A stretch of DNA of 64,000 nt, from positions 5,383,001-5,447,000 of the forward strand of contig NZ_AP021903.1 of assembly GCF_018326005.1 (NCBI RefSeq), in the 5' to 3' direction. The notes beneath the pieces are model-generated. The model saw only the letters and a list, made by a program, of their open reading frames with translations. It was not told where the DNA came from and did not search any database. Position 1 is the first letter of the stretch; each line of letters opens with the position of its first letter. Source of the DNA: Pseudomonas sp. Seg1 (GTDB lineage Bacteria > Pseudomonadota > Gammaproteobacteria > Pseudomonadales > Pseudomonadaceae). The position numbers and the translations under genes are program-made. This document shows, in pieces, positions 8,289-17,744 of this stretch.

Positions 8289-8760
8289 CACCTGCCAGAG
8301 ATTGGGCGGCTATCAGGTCGCCATCGCTGGCAAGCCAGCTCCCACAGGGGTTGAGGTCATCTGCCAGAGACTGGTCGGCTATCAGGCCGCCATCGCTGGC
8401 AAGCCAGCTCCCACAGGGGTTGAGTTCATCTGCCAGAGATTGGTCGGCTATCAGGCCGCCATCGCTGGCAAGCCAGCTCCCACAGGGGTTGCGTTCATCT
8501 GGCAGAGACTGGTCGGCTTCAGGCCGCCATCGCTGGCAAGCCAGCTCCCACAGGGGTTGAGGTCATCTGCCAGAGACTGGTCGGCTATCAGGCCGCCATC
8601 GCTGGCAAGCCAGCTCCCACAGGAGTTGAGGTCATCTGCCAGAGACTGGTCGGCTATCAGGCCGCCATCGCTGGCAAGCCAGCTCCCACAGGGGTTGAGT
8701 TCATCTGGCAGAGACTGGTCGGCTGTCAGGCCGCCATCGCTGGCATGCCAGCTCCCACAA
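8289..8760. repeat. Seven-copy tandem array of a 69-bp REP-containing unit
   Basis: GCCATCGCTGG begins at 8320, 8389, 8458, 8526, 8595, 8664 and 8733, so the period is 69 bp with one 68-bp interval. Every unit carries the REP palindrome GCTGGCAAGCCAGC, CTCCCACAGG and a non-REP spacer with CTGCCAGAGACTGGTCGGC. Copies differ by only a few substitutions, and the last carries GGCATGCCA. All copies point the same way, unlike the inverted doublets elsewhere. The 69-bp period is 23 codons, so open frames run through it, but these are artefacts. Confidence 0.95.
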
Positions 8761-8774
8761 AAGAGCAAAATCAA

Positions 8775-9135
8775 AATCAAAAGATCGCAGCCTGCGGCAG
8801 CTCCAGGGAAGATAAGTACAACCCGCACGCGGCGCATGCCGCCCCACTCAACACAATGAGCGTTAGCTCGAGTACCGCTCTTGATCTTGATCCACGGGCG
8901 ACATCGGAAGGCTGAGTGGAGGGATTGATTCGGGCGTGGGAGCGCAGCGACCGTTTGGCGAAGCCAAACACAGCGAGAGGAGGTGCAGCGAAGCAAACCG
9001 TAGGCGCTGCGCCCGGATCGATCCCGGAGCGAAGGAACCCCGAGCCCCAGCGAGCGGGCCGCACGTAGGAGCAAGCGTTTTTGGTTACTTTTTAGGCGTT
9101 TGTAAAAAGTGACCCGCCGTAAGGGCGGAACCGTA
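8775..9135. repeat. Non-coding mosaic with dispersed-repeat features
   Basis: GATCGCAGCCTGCGGCAGCT (8785) resembles another Pseudomonas palindromic repeat. Near the right end GTTACTTTTT (9084-9093) pairs with AAAAAGTGAC (9104-9113) and CCGCC with GGCGG (9114-9128). The segment has open frames on both strands but none with convincing protein composition. I recall similar segments scattered in Pseudomonas genomes, which I cannot verify here. Nothing else is seen up to 9272. Confidence 0.45.
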
Positions 9136-9272
9136 ATCAGCCACACCCGCAAAAACGGATATACACACAGAGAAAACTGACAGCGCTGACAGCCAGCCGT
9201 CACCCTCCTGACCCCCAAACAAGTTTATAAAGACCCTAACCCTGCCCAAACTCCGTCCGGCGCCGACTTCGC

Positions 9273-10430
9273 ATGCGAATCCAAAAGAACAAAGCCCTGC
9301 TAGCCCTAGTGATCGTCCTGGCCGCCGCAGGCACATGGTGGGCAATGAAACCCGCCCCAACAAAACTCGCCACCCCCACCGCCATCCCCGTGCGAGTCAT
9401 AGCGGTCAGCGCAAAAGACATCCCCCGCTACACCAGCGGCATCGGCTCCGTACTCTCCCTGCACAGCGTCGTAGTGCGCCCACAAATCGACGGAATCCTC
9501 ACCAAAATCCTCGTCAAGGAAGGCCAACTCGTCAAAGCAGGCGACCTGCTGGCCACCATCGACGACCGCTCCATCCGTGCCAGCCTCGACCAGACCCGCG
9601 CGCAACTGGGCGAAAGCCAGGCACAACTGCAAGTCGCCCTGGTCAACCTCAAACGCTACAAACTGCTCAGCGTCGACGACGGCGTATCCAAACAGACCTA
9701 CGACCAGCAACAAGCCCTGGTCAACCAACTCAAAGCCACCGCCCAAGGCAACCAGGCCTCGATCGACGCCGCACAGGTACAACTTTCCTACACGCAGATC
9801 CGCTCCCCAGTCACCGGCCGCGTCGGCATTCGCACAGTCGACGAAGGCAACTTCCTGCGCATGACCGACACCGCCGGCCTGTTCACCGTCACCCAGATCG
9901 ACCCGATCGCCGTGGAATTCTCCCTGCCGCAACAAATGCTCCCGACCCTGCAGGGACTGATCAACGACCCACAGCGCGCACAGGTCAAAGCCTACATCGG
10001 CGCCGATAGCGACGGCGAAACCGGCAACCTGCTCGGCGAAGGCCACCTGACCCTGATCGACAACCAGATCAACGCCAACACCGGCACCATCCGCGCCAAA
10101 GCCGAATTCGACAATGCCAGCCAAAAGCTCTGGCCCGGCCTGCTGGTCACGGTAAAAATTCAGACAGCCCTCGACAAAGATGCGCTGGTCGTACCGCCCA
10201 CTGTCGTACAACGTGGCCTCGACCAGCACTTCGTTTACCGGGTCAACGGCGACAAGGTCGAAGCCGTGCAAGTGCAGATGGTTTACCAAGGCAGTGGCCA
10301 GGACATCATCAAAGGCGTGAAGGCCGGTGATGTGCTGGTCACCGACGGCCAGTCGCGGCTCAAACCCGGTTCCACCGTGCAGGTCATGAGCGAGCCGCCG
10401 CAAGTGGTGCAGTCGGAGCCGAAACCATGA
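9273..10430 (+). CDS. RND efflux periplasmic adaptor (MdtA/AcrA-like)
   Basis: 385 residues, the standard adaptor length. An N-terminal membrane anchor (ALLALVIVLAAAGTWWAM, 9-26) precedes a lipoyl/barrel-sandwich half (VVVRPQIDGILTKILVKEGQ, about 66-85), an alpha-hairpin of about 70 residues rich in Gln/Ala, and the second lipoyl half (IRSPVTGRVGIRTVDEGNF). A beta-barrel and membrane-proximal domain follow. It should bridge the inner-membrane pump to an outer-membrane channel. There is no lipobox Cys, so it is anchored by the helix. Its stop overlaps the permease start by 4 nt. Confidence 0.92.
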   Translation: MRIQKNKALLALVIVLAAAGTWWAMKPAPTKLATPTAIPVRVIAVSAKDIPRYTSGIGSVLSLHSVVVRPQIDGILTKILVKEGQLVKAGDLLATIDDRSIRASLDQTRAQLGESQAQLQVALVNLKRYKLLSVDDGVSKQTYDQQQALVNQLKATAQGNQASIDAAQVQLSYTQIRSPVTGRVGIRTVDEGNFLRMTDTAGLFTVTQIDPIAVEFSLPQQMLPTLQGLINDPQRAQVKAYIGADSDGETGNLLGEGHLTLIDNQINANTGTIRAKAEFDNASQKLWPGLLVTVKIQTALDKDALVVPPTVVQRGLDQHFVYRVNGDKVEAVQVQMVYQGSGQDIIKGVKAGDVLVTDGQSRLKPGSTVQVMSEPPQVVQSEPKP

Positions 10431-13400
10431 AGGCGCACAAAGGCGTCTCCACCTGGTGCATCAATCACCCGGTCGCGACGATTCTGCTGACGATTGCGCT
10501 GGTGCTGGTCGGCGCAATTGCCTTCCCGCGCTTGCCGATTGCCCCACTGCCGGAAGCGGAATTTCCTACGATTCAGGTCTCTGCGCAGTTACCCGGCGCC
10601 AGCCCCGACACCATGGCCTCGTCCGTGGCCACGCCGCTGGAGGTGCAATTCAGCGCCATCCCCGGCATGACCCAGATGACCTCCAGCAGCGCCTTGGGCT
10701 CAACCCTGCTGACCCTGCAATTCACCCTCGACAAGAGCATCGACACCGCCGCCCAGGAAGTGCAAGCGGCGATCAACACCGCCGCCGGCAAACTGCCCAA
10801 AGACATGCCGACGCTGCCGACCTGGAAGAAGGTCAACCCGGCCGACAGCCCGGTGCTGATCCTCAGTGTCAGCTCGACGCAGATGCCCGGCACCGAACTC
10901 AGCGATCTGGTGGAAACCCTGCTGTCCCGTCAGATCAGTCAGATCGACGGCGTAGGCCAAATCAACATCACCGGTCAGCAACGTCCGGCGATTCGTGTGC
11001 AGGCTTCAGCGGACAAACTGGCGGCGATCGGCCTGACCCTCGCCGACATTCGTCTGGCGATCCAGCAGACCAGCCTCAACCTGGCCAAAGGTGCGCTGTA
11101 CGGCGAATCGAGTATCTCGACACTGTCGACCAACGACCAATTGTTCCACCCCGAGGACTACAGCCAACTCATCGTTTCCTACAAGGACGGTGCCCCGGTT
11201 CACTTGCGTGATGTCGCCAAAGTCGTCAACGGTTCAGAAGACGCCTACGTGCAAGCCTGGGCCGGTGATCGCCCCGGAGTAAACCTGGTGATCTCGCACC
11301 AGCCCGGCGCCAACATCGTCGAGACCGTAGACCGCATTCAGGCCGCCCTGCCCGGCCTCGAAGCCATGCTGCCAGCGTCGGTGGAGGTGAAAACCCTGAT
11401 CGACCGCACCCAGACCATCCGCGCCTCGCTGCACGAGGTCGAGATCACCCTGTTGATCGCGATCCTGTTGGTGGTGGCAGTGATGGCGCTGTTCCTGCGT
11501 CAGTTGTCGGCGACCCTGATTGTCTCGGCAGTGCTCGGCGTATCGCTGGTCGCCAGTTTCGCCCTGATGTATATCCTCGGCTTCAGCCTCAACAATCTGA
11601 CGCTGGTAGCCATCGTGGTGGCCGTGGGGTTTGTGGTCGACGATGCGATTGTGGTGGTGGAGAACATCCACCGGCATCTGGAGGCTGGCGACGACATGCG
11701 CGAAGCGGCGATCAAGGGTGCAGGCGAAATCGGCTTCACCGTGGTCTCGATCAGTTTCTCGCTGGTGGCAGCGTTTATTCCGCTGCTGTTCATGGGCGGC
11801 GTGGTCGGACGGTTGTTCAAGGAATTCGCCCTGACCGCGACCTCGACCATCATGATTTCCGTGGTGGTTTCGCTGACGCTGGCACCAACGCTGGCGGCGT
11901 TGTTCATGCGCAAACCGGTGCATCACGCCAGCGATAAACCGGGCTTCAGCGAACGCTTGCTCGGCTGGTACGAAAAAGGCCTGCGCCGCGCCCTCGCCCA
12001 TCAGAAACTGATGATCGGCGTGTTCGGTTTGTCGCTGGCGTTGGCCATCACCGGTTACATCTTTATCCCGAAAGGGTTCTTCCCGGTGCAGGACACCGGT
12101 TTCGTCCTCGGCACCACCGAAGCCGCTGCGGACATTTCCTACGGCGACATGGTGAAAAAACACTTGGCGATGGCCGAAATCGTCGCCGCCGACCCGGCCG
12201 TGCAGGCGTTTTCCCATTCGGTGGGTGTGTCGGGCAGTAACCAAACCATCGCCAACGGCCGTTTCTGGATCGCTCTGAAAAAGCGCGGCGACCGCGACGT
12301 CAGCGCCAGTCAGTTCATTGACCGGATTCGTCCGCAGCTGATGAAAGTCCCCGGCATCGTGCTTTATCTGCGCGCCGGTCAGGACATCAACTTAAGCTCC
12401 GGCCCGAGCCGTGCGCAGTACCAATACGTACTCAAGAGCAACGACGGCGCGACCCTCGCCACCTGGACGCAACGCCTGACCGAAAAACTGCGCAGCAACC
12501 CGGCGTTCCGCGACATTTCCAACGATCTGCAACTGGGCGGCAGCATCACTCACATCAGCATCGACCGCAGCGCCGCCGCGCGTTTCGGCCTCACGGCAAG
12601 CGATGTCGATGAAGCGTTGTATGACGCCTTCGGTCAACGGCAAATCAACGAGTTCCAGACTCAGGTCAACCAGTACAACGTGATTCTGGAACTGGACACC
12701 AAACAGCGCGGCAAGGCCGAAAGCCTCAACTACTTCTACCTGCGTTCGCCGCTGAGTGGCGAGATGGTGCCGCTGTCGGCGCTGGCCAAATTCGATGCGC
12801 CGACCATTGGCCCATTGTCCATCGCCCACGACGGCATGTTCCCGGCCGCCAACCTGTCGTTCAACCTCGCCCCCGGCGTGGCGCTGGGCGATGCGGTGAT
12901 TCTGCTCAATCAGGCCAAGGCCGAAATCGGCATGCCGACCGCGATCAGCGGCAATTTCCAGGGGGCGGCGCAAGCTTTCCAGAGTTCTCTGGCCAGTCAG
13001 CCGTGGCTGATTCTGGCGGCGCTGGTGGCGGTGTACATCATTCTCGGCGTGCTTTACGAGAGCTTCGTGCATCCGCTGACGATCATCTCGACGTTGCCAG
13101 CGGCGGGTCTCGGTGCGGTGATCATGCTGTGGATCTGCGGTCAGGACTTTTCGATCATGGCGTTGATCGGGCTGGTGTTGCTGATCGGTATCGTCAAGAA
13201 GAACGGCATCCTGATGATCGACTTTGCCCTGGAAGCTCAGCGCAATCGCGGGTTGGCGCCACAGGATGCAATCTTCGAAGCGTGCCTGACGCGGTTCCGG
13301 CCGATCATCATGACCACTCTCGCCGCGTTGCTCGGTGCGCTGCCGCTGATGCTCGGCTATGGCACCGGCGCCGAACTGCGCCAGCCGCTGGGGATCGCGG

Positions 13401-13528
13401 TGGTCGGCGGTTTGCTGGTCAGCCAGATGCTGACGCTGTTTACCACTCCGGTCATATACTTGTGGCTCGAGCGGCTGTTCCATCGGCCTAAGCCTGCGTC
13501 TGTAGCGACGCTGGCCACCACAGACTGA
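10427..13528 (+). CDS. RND multidrug efflux permease (HAE1 family, MdtB/C-like)
   Basis: 1033 residues, full length for a 12-helix HAE1 pump. It starts with the usual NHPVATILLTIALVLVGAIAF helix and has two large periplasmic loops. The proton-relay helix 4 motif VGFVVDDAIVVVENI keeps both Asp, and helices 10-12 show LLIGIVKKNGILMIDFALEA. Sequence features such as FPRLPIAPLPEAEFPTI fit the MdtB/MdtC/MuxB branch, usually heteromeric; only one permease is present, so a homotrimer or missing partner is possible. The ATGA overlap with the adaptor shows a co-transcribed unit. Substrates are unknown. Confidence 0.93.
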   Translation: MKAHKGVSTWCINHPVATILLTIALVLVGAIAFPRLPIAPLPEAEFPTIQVSAQLPGASPDTMASSVATPLEVQFSAIPGMTQMTSSSALGSTLLTLQFTLDKSIDTAAQEVQAAINTAAGKLPKDMPTLPTWKKVNPADSPVLILSVSSTQMPGTELSDLVETLLSRQISQIDGVGQINITGQQRPAIRVQASADKLAAIGLTLADIRLAIQQTSLNLAKGALYGESSISTLSTNDQLFHPEDYSQLIVSYKDGAPVHLRDVAKVVNGSEDAYVQAWAGDRPGVNLVISHQPGANIVETVDRIQAALPGLEAMLPASVEVKTLIDRTQTIRASLHEVEITLLIAILLVVAVMALFLRQLSATLIVSAVLGVSLVASFALMYILGFSLNNLTLVAIVVAVGFVVDDAIVVVENIHRHLEAGDDMREAAIKGAGEIGFTVVSISFSLVAAFIPLLFMGGVVGRLFKEFALTATSTIMISVVVSLTLAPTLAALFMRKPVHHASDKPGFSERLLGWYEKGLRRALAHQKLMIGVFGLSLALAITGYIFIPKGFFPVQDTGFVLGTTEAAADISYGDMVKKHLAMAEIVAADPAVQAFSHSVGVSGSNQTIANGRFWIALKKRGDRDVSASQFIDRIRPQLMKVPGIVLYLRAGQDINLSSGPSRAQYQYVLKSNDGATLATWTQRLTEKLRSNPAFRDISNDLQLGGSITHISIDRSAAARFGLTASDVDEALYDAFGQRQINEFQTQVNQYNVILELDTKQRGKAESLNYFYLRSPLSGEMVPLSALAKFDAPTIGPLSIAHDGMFPAANLSFNLAPGVALGDAVILLNQAKAEIGMPTAISGNFQGAAQAFQSSLASQPWLILAALVAVYIILGVLYESFVHPLTIISTLPAAGLGAVIMLWICGQDFSIMALIGLVLLIGIVKKNGILMIDFALEAQRNRGLAPQDAIFEACLTRFRPIIMTTLAALLGALPLMLGYGTGAELRQPLGIAVVGGLLVSQMLTLFTTPVIYLWLERLFHRPKPASVATLATTD

Positions 13529-13536
13529 GGCGGGTC

Positions 13537-14214
13537 ATGCGCGTTCTGATTATCGAAGACGAGGAAAAAACCGCGGACTATCTGCACCGTGGTCTGACGG
13601 AACAGGGTTACACCGTGGATCTGGCCCGCGACGGCGTCGAAGGGCTGCATCTGGCGCTGGAAAGCGACTACGCGGTGATCGTCCTCGACGTCATGCTGCC
13701 GGGCCTTGATGGCTTCGGCGTGTTGCGCGCGTTGCGGGCGCGCAAGCAAACCCCGGTGATCATGCTCACCGCCCGCGAACGGGTCGAAGACCGGATCAAG
13801 GGCCTGCGTGATGGCGCCGACGATTACCTCGGCAAACCGTTTTCCTTCCTTGAACTGGTCGCACGCCTGCAAGCGCTGACCCGCCGCAGCGGCGGCCATG
13901 AGCCGGTGCAAGTGAGCATTGCCGACCTGTGGATAGATTTGATCAGTCGTAAAGCTACCCGCGCCGGCACGCGGCTGGATCTGACCGCGAAAGAGTTTTC
14001 CCTGCTCAGTGTATTGGCGCGGCGTCAGGGTGAAATCCTCTCGAAAACCGCCATCGCCGAGATGGTCTGGGACATCAATTTCGACAGCGACGCCAACGTC
14101 GTCGAAGTCGCGATCAAGCGCCTGCGCGCCAAGCTCGACGGGCCGTTCGACGAAAAACTGCTGCATACCATTCGCGGCATGGGTTATGTGCTGGAGAGCC
14201 GTGGTGTCCAGTAA
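13537..14214 (+). CDS. OmpR-family response regulator (CopR/IrlR-like)
   Basis: 225 residues. The receiver domain (1-115) has the acidic pair IIEDEE, phospho-acceptor Asp51 (VIVLDVMLPGLDG) and Lys100 (YLGKPFSFLEL). A winged-helix domain (about 125-222) ends TIRGMGYVLE, the standard OmpR C-terminus. It starts 8 nt after the permease stop and overlaps the kinase gene, so pump and regulator are one operon. It is similar in layout to heavy-metal regulators of the CopR/CzcR group; the signal is not visible in the sequence. Confidence 0.92.
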   Translation: MRVLIIEDEEKTADYLHRGLTEQGYTVDLARDGVEGLHLALESDYAVIVLDVMLPGLDGFGVLRALRARKQTPVIMLTARERVEDRIKGLRDGADDYLGKPFSFLELVARLQALTRRSGGHEPVQVSIADLWIDLISRKATRAGTRLDLTAKEFSLLSVLARRQGEILSKTAIAEMVWDINFDSDANVVEVAIKRLRAKLDGPFDEKLLHTIRGMGYVLESRGVQ

Positions 14215-15568
14215 TTCGATTGCGCTGCGTCTCAGCGGGATGTTTACGCTGGTGGCGTTGCTGGTGTTTCTGTTGATCGGCGGCGCGCTGTATCAGCAGG
14301 TGGACAAAGGCTTGGGATTGTTGCCGGAAGCCGAGCTGGATGCGCGCTACAGCGTGCTTGAGTCAGCACTCAATCGCTTCGGCACACCCGAGCATTGGGT
14401 GAAGATCAACGCCAAGTTGAAGCTGCTCGGCGAAGAGGACAAACGCATTCGTTTCTGGGTGGTGAGTGGTGATCCGGGTTACGAATATGGTCAGCCGGAC
14501 GCCGCGATCCGTGCCTTCGCCAAAGGCCCGCTGGGCATGCATGACCTGCAGTTGGCCGACCACCCTTATCCGCTGAAAGTGTTGTTGACCGAGTTGCCGG
14601 CCAAGGATCAGCGCCCACCGCTGCGTTTCATGATCGGCATCGACACCGAGACCTTCCACGAGACTCAACACAATCTGCTGATCGCGCTGATCGGCCTGGC
14701 GATTGCCGGTGTGCTGATGGCTTCGGCGCTGGGCTATTGGGTCGCGCGGATTGGCTTGAAACCGTTGATCAAACTGTCCCACGAAGCGCAACGCCTGGCG
14801 CCGCCGCTGCGGGCCGGGCGCTTGCGTTTGTCGCCGCTGCCGCCGGAGCTGGAGCAGTTCGTCGACTCGTTCAACTCGACGCTGGAGCGGGTCGAACAAG
14901 CCTATTCGCGGCTGGAATCGTTCAACGCCGACGTCGCCCATGAACTGCGTTCGCCGCTGACCAATCTGATCGGCCAGACTCAGGTGGCGCTGACCCGTGG
15001 GCGCTCGGCTGAACACTACTTCGAAGTGCTGCAATCCAATCTCGAAGAGCTGGAACGGCTGCGTTCGATCATCAACGACATGCTGTTTTTGGCCAGTGCC
15101 GATCAGGGCAACAAGGCCACCAAACTGACCTCGACGTCGCTGGCCGATGAGGTGGCAACCACGCTGGAATACCTGGATTTCATTCTCGAAGACGCGCAGG
15201 TCCAGGTGCAGGTCAGCGGCGATGCGCAGGTGCAGATCGAGGTTGCGCATTTGCGCCGGGCGTTAATCAATTTGTTGAGTAACGCTGTCCAGCACACGGC
15301 ACCGGGCGAGGTCATCGAAGTGCGGATCGAGATCGAGGAACATCAGGTGAGTATCGGCGTGGCCAACCCCGGCTCACCGATTGCCAATGAGCATCTGCCA
15401 CGCTTGTTCGAGCGGTTTTATCGGGTGGATGCGTCGCGCAGTAACAGTGGCAATAACCACGGGTTGGGGCTGGCGATCGTCAAGGCGATTGCGCTGATGC
15501 ACGGTGGGGATGTGTTTGTGAAGAGTGATCGGGGGATGAATACGTTCGGCATCCACCTTCCCGTCTAA
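14204..15568 (+). CDS. Heavy-metal-type sensor histidine kinase
   Basis: 454 residues from a GTG at 14204 with GGAGAG five bases upstream, overlapping the regulator stop by 11 nt. Helix 1 (about 9-30), a periplasmic domain (31-155), helix 2 (158-180), a HAMP segment, the H-box with His246 in FNADVAHELRSPLTN, the N-box LINLLSNAVQH and the G-box NNHGLGLAIVKAIA are all present. The architecture matches CusS/IrlS/CopS kinases. It should phosphorylate the upstream regulator and probably controls this RND operon. Longer in-frame readings to 14009 lie inside the regulator gene. Confidence 0.92.
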   Translation: MSSNSIALRLSGMFTLVALLVFLLIGGALYQQVDKGLGLLPEAELDARYSVLESALNRFGTPEHWVKINAKLKLLGEEDKRIRFWVVSGDPGYEYGQPDAAIRAFAKGPLGMHDLQLADHPYPLKVLLTELPAKDQRPPLRFMIGIDTETFHETQHNLLIALIGLAIAGVLMASALGYWVARIGLKPLIKLSHEAQRLAPPLRAGRLRLSPLPPELEQFVDSFNSTLERVEQAYSRLESFNADVAHELRSPLTNLIGQTQVALTRGRSAEHYFEVLQSNLEELERLRSIINDMLFLASADQGNKATKLTSTSLADEVATTLEYLDFILEDAQVQVQVSGDAQVQIEVAHLRRALINLLSNAVQHTAPGEVIEVRIEIEEHQVSIGVANPGSPIANEHLPRLFERFYRVDASRSNSGNNHGLGLAIVKAIALMHGGDVFVKSDRGMNTFGIHLPV

Positions 15569-15579
15569 CTCTCCCGCAC

Positions 15580-15691
15580 CGCTCGTTCCCTCGCTCCGCG
15601 TGGGAATGCAGCCGGGGACGCTCTGCGTCCTTCCAAAGCCGAACGCGGAGCGTCCGATGAGGCATTCCCACGCAGAGCGTGGGAACGATCA
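15580..15691. repeat. Long palindromic repeat, GTTCCCACGC type
   Basis: CGTTCCCTCGCTCCGCGTGG at 15583 faces CCCACGCAGAGCGTGGGAAC at 15667-15686. Inner arms GACGCTCTGCGTCC and ACGCGGAGCGTCC also pair. A sister element sits at 49017-49132. It is a nested hairpin repeat with no coding content. Confidence 0.85.
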
Positions 15692-15718
15692 AAAACCCCA
15701 TGTGGCGAGGGAGCTTTT

Positions 15719-15868
15719 GTGGTGAGGGGATTTATCCCCGATGGGCTGCGAAGCGGCCCCAAAACCAGCGATCGCGATCTTTCTGACACAACATGCACAC
15801 AGAATTCAGGACTGCTTCGCAGCCCATCGGGGATAAATCCCCTCGCCACAGATAAATCCCCTCGCCAA
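15719..15868. repeat. Inverted pair of GGGGATTTATCCCC repeats plus a partial third copy
   Basis: GTGAGGGGATTTATCCCCGA (15720) recurs inverted as TCGGGGATAAATCCCCTC near 15828-15845, and GATAAATCCCCTCGCC is repeated again at 15851-15866. The arms extend through GGGCTGCGAAGC and GCTTCGCAGCCC. The same family occurs at 17745-17850. The remaining bases to 16010 show no gene. Confidence 0.88.
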
Positions 15869-16010
15869 AAGTATCTGTGCACCTGCGGGAATGTGTGATC
15901 TTTGCCTCTGCTGTAACAGTCATTTATGAAAATCACGCTGTTTCCCAACGCCCGGCAACCTTATCTTTGCCCGCACCAAACAGCACTTGCCAAGCAAGAA
16001 GGTTTTCAGA

Positions 16011-16232
16011 ATGTCCAACAGTATGGGTATTGCCAGCGCTTTCGTTTTGTCCTCATTGATCCTGTCGCCGATGGCGATGGCTGAAGAGTCCCACGCCTTC
16101 GTTGCGCAAAACAGCGCACGGGCGCAGGCGTACGATCAGCATCAGGCAGAAATGATGGCCAAGACCAAAGACGCGACGCAGGCACCTCAAGCTGCCGCCA
16201 CCCAGGCTCAAGCGTCCGAGAAAGACAGCTGA
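16011..16232 (+). CDS. Small secreted Ala/Gln-rich protein
   Basis: 73 residues with a signal peptide (about 1-25, cleavage near AMA-EE) and a short mature chain rich in Ala, Gln and Glu (AQNSARAQAYDQHQAEMM, then TQAPQAAATQAQA). No Cys and no recognised domain. The ATG at 16011 has AAGAAGG upstream. It ends in a strong terminator before the porin gene, so it is probably its own transcript. The function is unknown; the mature chain is likely disordered or helical in the periplasm. Confidence 0.68.
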   Translation: MSNSMGIASAFVLSSLILSPMAMAEESHAFVAQNSARAQAYDQHQAEMMAKTKDATQAPQAAATQAQASEKDS

Positions 16233-16299
16233 GTCACGCCCCGCACCGTTTCCCTCGACGCGGTTGTTTGGCTCTTCCCGTTCAACCGTCGTCATTCCA

Positions 16300-16326
16300 G
16301 GCCGCTGATTTTCAGCGGCCTTTTTT
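16300..16326 (+). terminator. Rho-independent terminator
   Basis: Perfect 9-bp stem GGCCGCTGA/TCAGCGGCC with a 3-nt loop, followed by six T. It ends the small secreted protein gene. Confidence 0.93.
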
Positions 16327-16425
16327 CGTTGTGGTCTGAAAGCTGTTTGGTGCGTCTTTTACAACAAGAAACATCTCGTGCCTCAAGCCAATGAGGCGCC
16401 GCTGACCCAAGGAGCTTTACCGCAC

Positions 16426-17742
16426 GTGCGTTACCCAGTCCGCTTCACTCCGCTGTTCATTGCAATTGCCGCAACGATTGCCCCTTCCGTTCACGCCGAC
16501 GAACCGGCGCAAGAAGGTTTCGTCGCAGGCTCGAGCCTCAACCTTAACGCCCGCAACTACTACATGAATCGTAACCGCTTGCAGAAAGCGGACGACAACA
16601 TCGAGTGGGGCCAGGGTTTTCTCGGGATCTTCCAGTCGGGTTACACCGAAGGCACGGTCGGTTTCGGCATTGATGCCCATGCGATGCTCGGGCTGAAACT
16701 CGATGGTGGTGGCGGCACGGACGGCTCCAGCATCCTGCCGATCAGCGATGGCAACGGTAAAGCGCCGGGGTCGTTCTCGACAGCAGGCGGTACGCTGAAA
16801 ATACGTGCGTTCGACACTGAGCTGAAGGCCGGTGACCTGTTCCTGACCAATCCGGTGATTGCCGGCGGTGACAGCCGCATGCTGCCGCAGACCTTTCGCG
16901 GTGTCAGTCTGACCAACCACAGCTTCGACGGCTGGTTGATCGAAGGCGGCCAGGCCAGTTTCACCAAGCCGTACAACCAGAGCGGTCAAACACGCATCGG
17001 CACCTCGTACGGGACGTTGGCCGATGGCGACGAGAGCCAGCACCTGAACTGGGCCGGCGTCGCCTGGAGCGGTGTCGAAGGTCTGACCAGCAGCCTCTAC
17101 GCCTCCGAGCTCAAGGACATCTGGAACCAGTACTACTACGACCTCGACTACACCTGGCAGTTGAACGACCTGATCAGCCTCAACCCGGGCCTGCACTTCT
17201 ATCACACCCAGGACACCGGCGATGCGCTGCTGGGCAATATCGACAACAACACCTACAGCCTGCATTTCACCGTCGGCATCGGCAGCCACAGCGTGACCGC
17301 CGCGTACCAGCGGGTCAACGGCAACACACCGTTCGACTACATCAGTCAGGGCGACAGCGTTTACCTCGACAACTCGCAGCAATACTCGGACTTCAACGGT
17401 CCGAACGAGCGTTCGTGGAAACTCAAGTACGCCTATGACTTTGCCGGTCTAGGGGTACCGGGGCTGACCTCGGCGGTGTCCTACTCGCGCGGCACGGTTG
17501 ACCTGACCAAGGTCGACCCGGACAGCAAGGGCTACGCCAACTGGTACAGTGCCGATGGACGCAACGCCAAGCACTGGGAACGCGATCTCGACTTGAAGTA
17601 CGTGGTGCAGAGCGGTCAGGCCAAAGATCTGGCCGTGCGCCTGCAATGGGCCACCAACCGCGGCGGTAACGGTTATGGTGTGATCGATTCAGACACCGAC
17701 GAATACCGCGTGATCATCGACTACCCGATCAACGTCTTCTAA
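16426..17742 (+). CDS. OprD-family outer-membrane porin
   Basis: 438 residues from a GTG at 16426 with AAGGAG 11 bases upstream. The signal peptide ends near VHA-DE. The mature chain shows OprD features: [13 protein letters not shown] early, [16 protein letters not shown], an [15 protein letters not shown] strand, and a C-terminal strand ending in Phe (IDYPINVF), needed for BAM insertion. OprD-family channels take up small carboxylates, amino acids or peptides; the substrate cannot be told. It stands alone between a terminator and a repeat pair. An upstream GTG at 16378 would put extra residues before the signal peptide. Confidence 0.9.
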   Translation: MRYPVRFTPLFIAIAATIAPSVHADEPAQEGFVAGSSLNLNARNYYMNRNRLQKADDNIEWGQGFLGIFQSGYTEGTVGFGIDAHAMLGLKLDGGGGTDGSSILPISDGNGKAPGSFSTAGGTLKIRAFDTELKAGDLFLTNPVIAGGDSRMLPQTFRGVSLTNHSFDGWLIEGGQASFTKPYNQSGQTRIGTSYGTLADGDESQHLNWAGVAWSGVEGLTSSLYASELKDIWNQYYYDLDYTWQLNDLISLNPGLHFYHTQDTGDALLGNIDNNTYSLHFTVGIGSHSVTAAYQRVNGNTPFDYISQGDSVYLDNSQQYSDFNGPNERSWKLKYAYDFAGLGVPGLTSAVSYSRGTVDLTKVDPDSKGYANWYSADGRNAKHWERDLDLKYVVQSGQAKDLAVRLQWATNRGGNGYGVIDSDTDEYRVIIDYPINVF

Positions 17743-17744
17743 GC

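Noticed and set aside
8289..8760. CRISPR array
   Set aside because: The repeated unit is 69 bp with nearly identical spacers and contains a REP palindrome, and there are no cas genes.
8302..8859. Open frame of 185 residues across the REP array
   Set aside because: It is produced by the 69-bp period (a multiple of three) in repeat DNA; the translation is a repeated peptide with no other protein character.
8451..9218. Minus-strand frame of 255 residues through the array and the mosaic
   Set aside because: It reads through REP units and has low-complexity, Cys- and Ser-rich composition; no ribosome site.
15580..15691. tRNA or other structured RNA gene
   Set aside because: The hairpins are explained by a nested dispersed repeat that recurs at 49017; there is no tRNA cloverleaf or conserved T-loop sequence.
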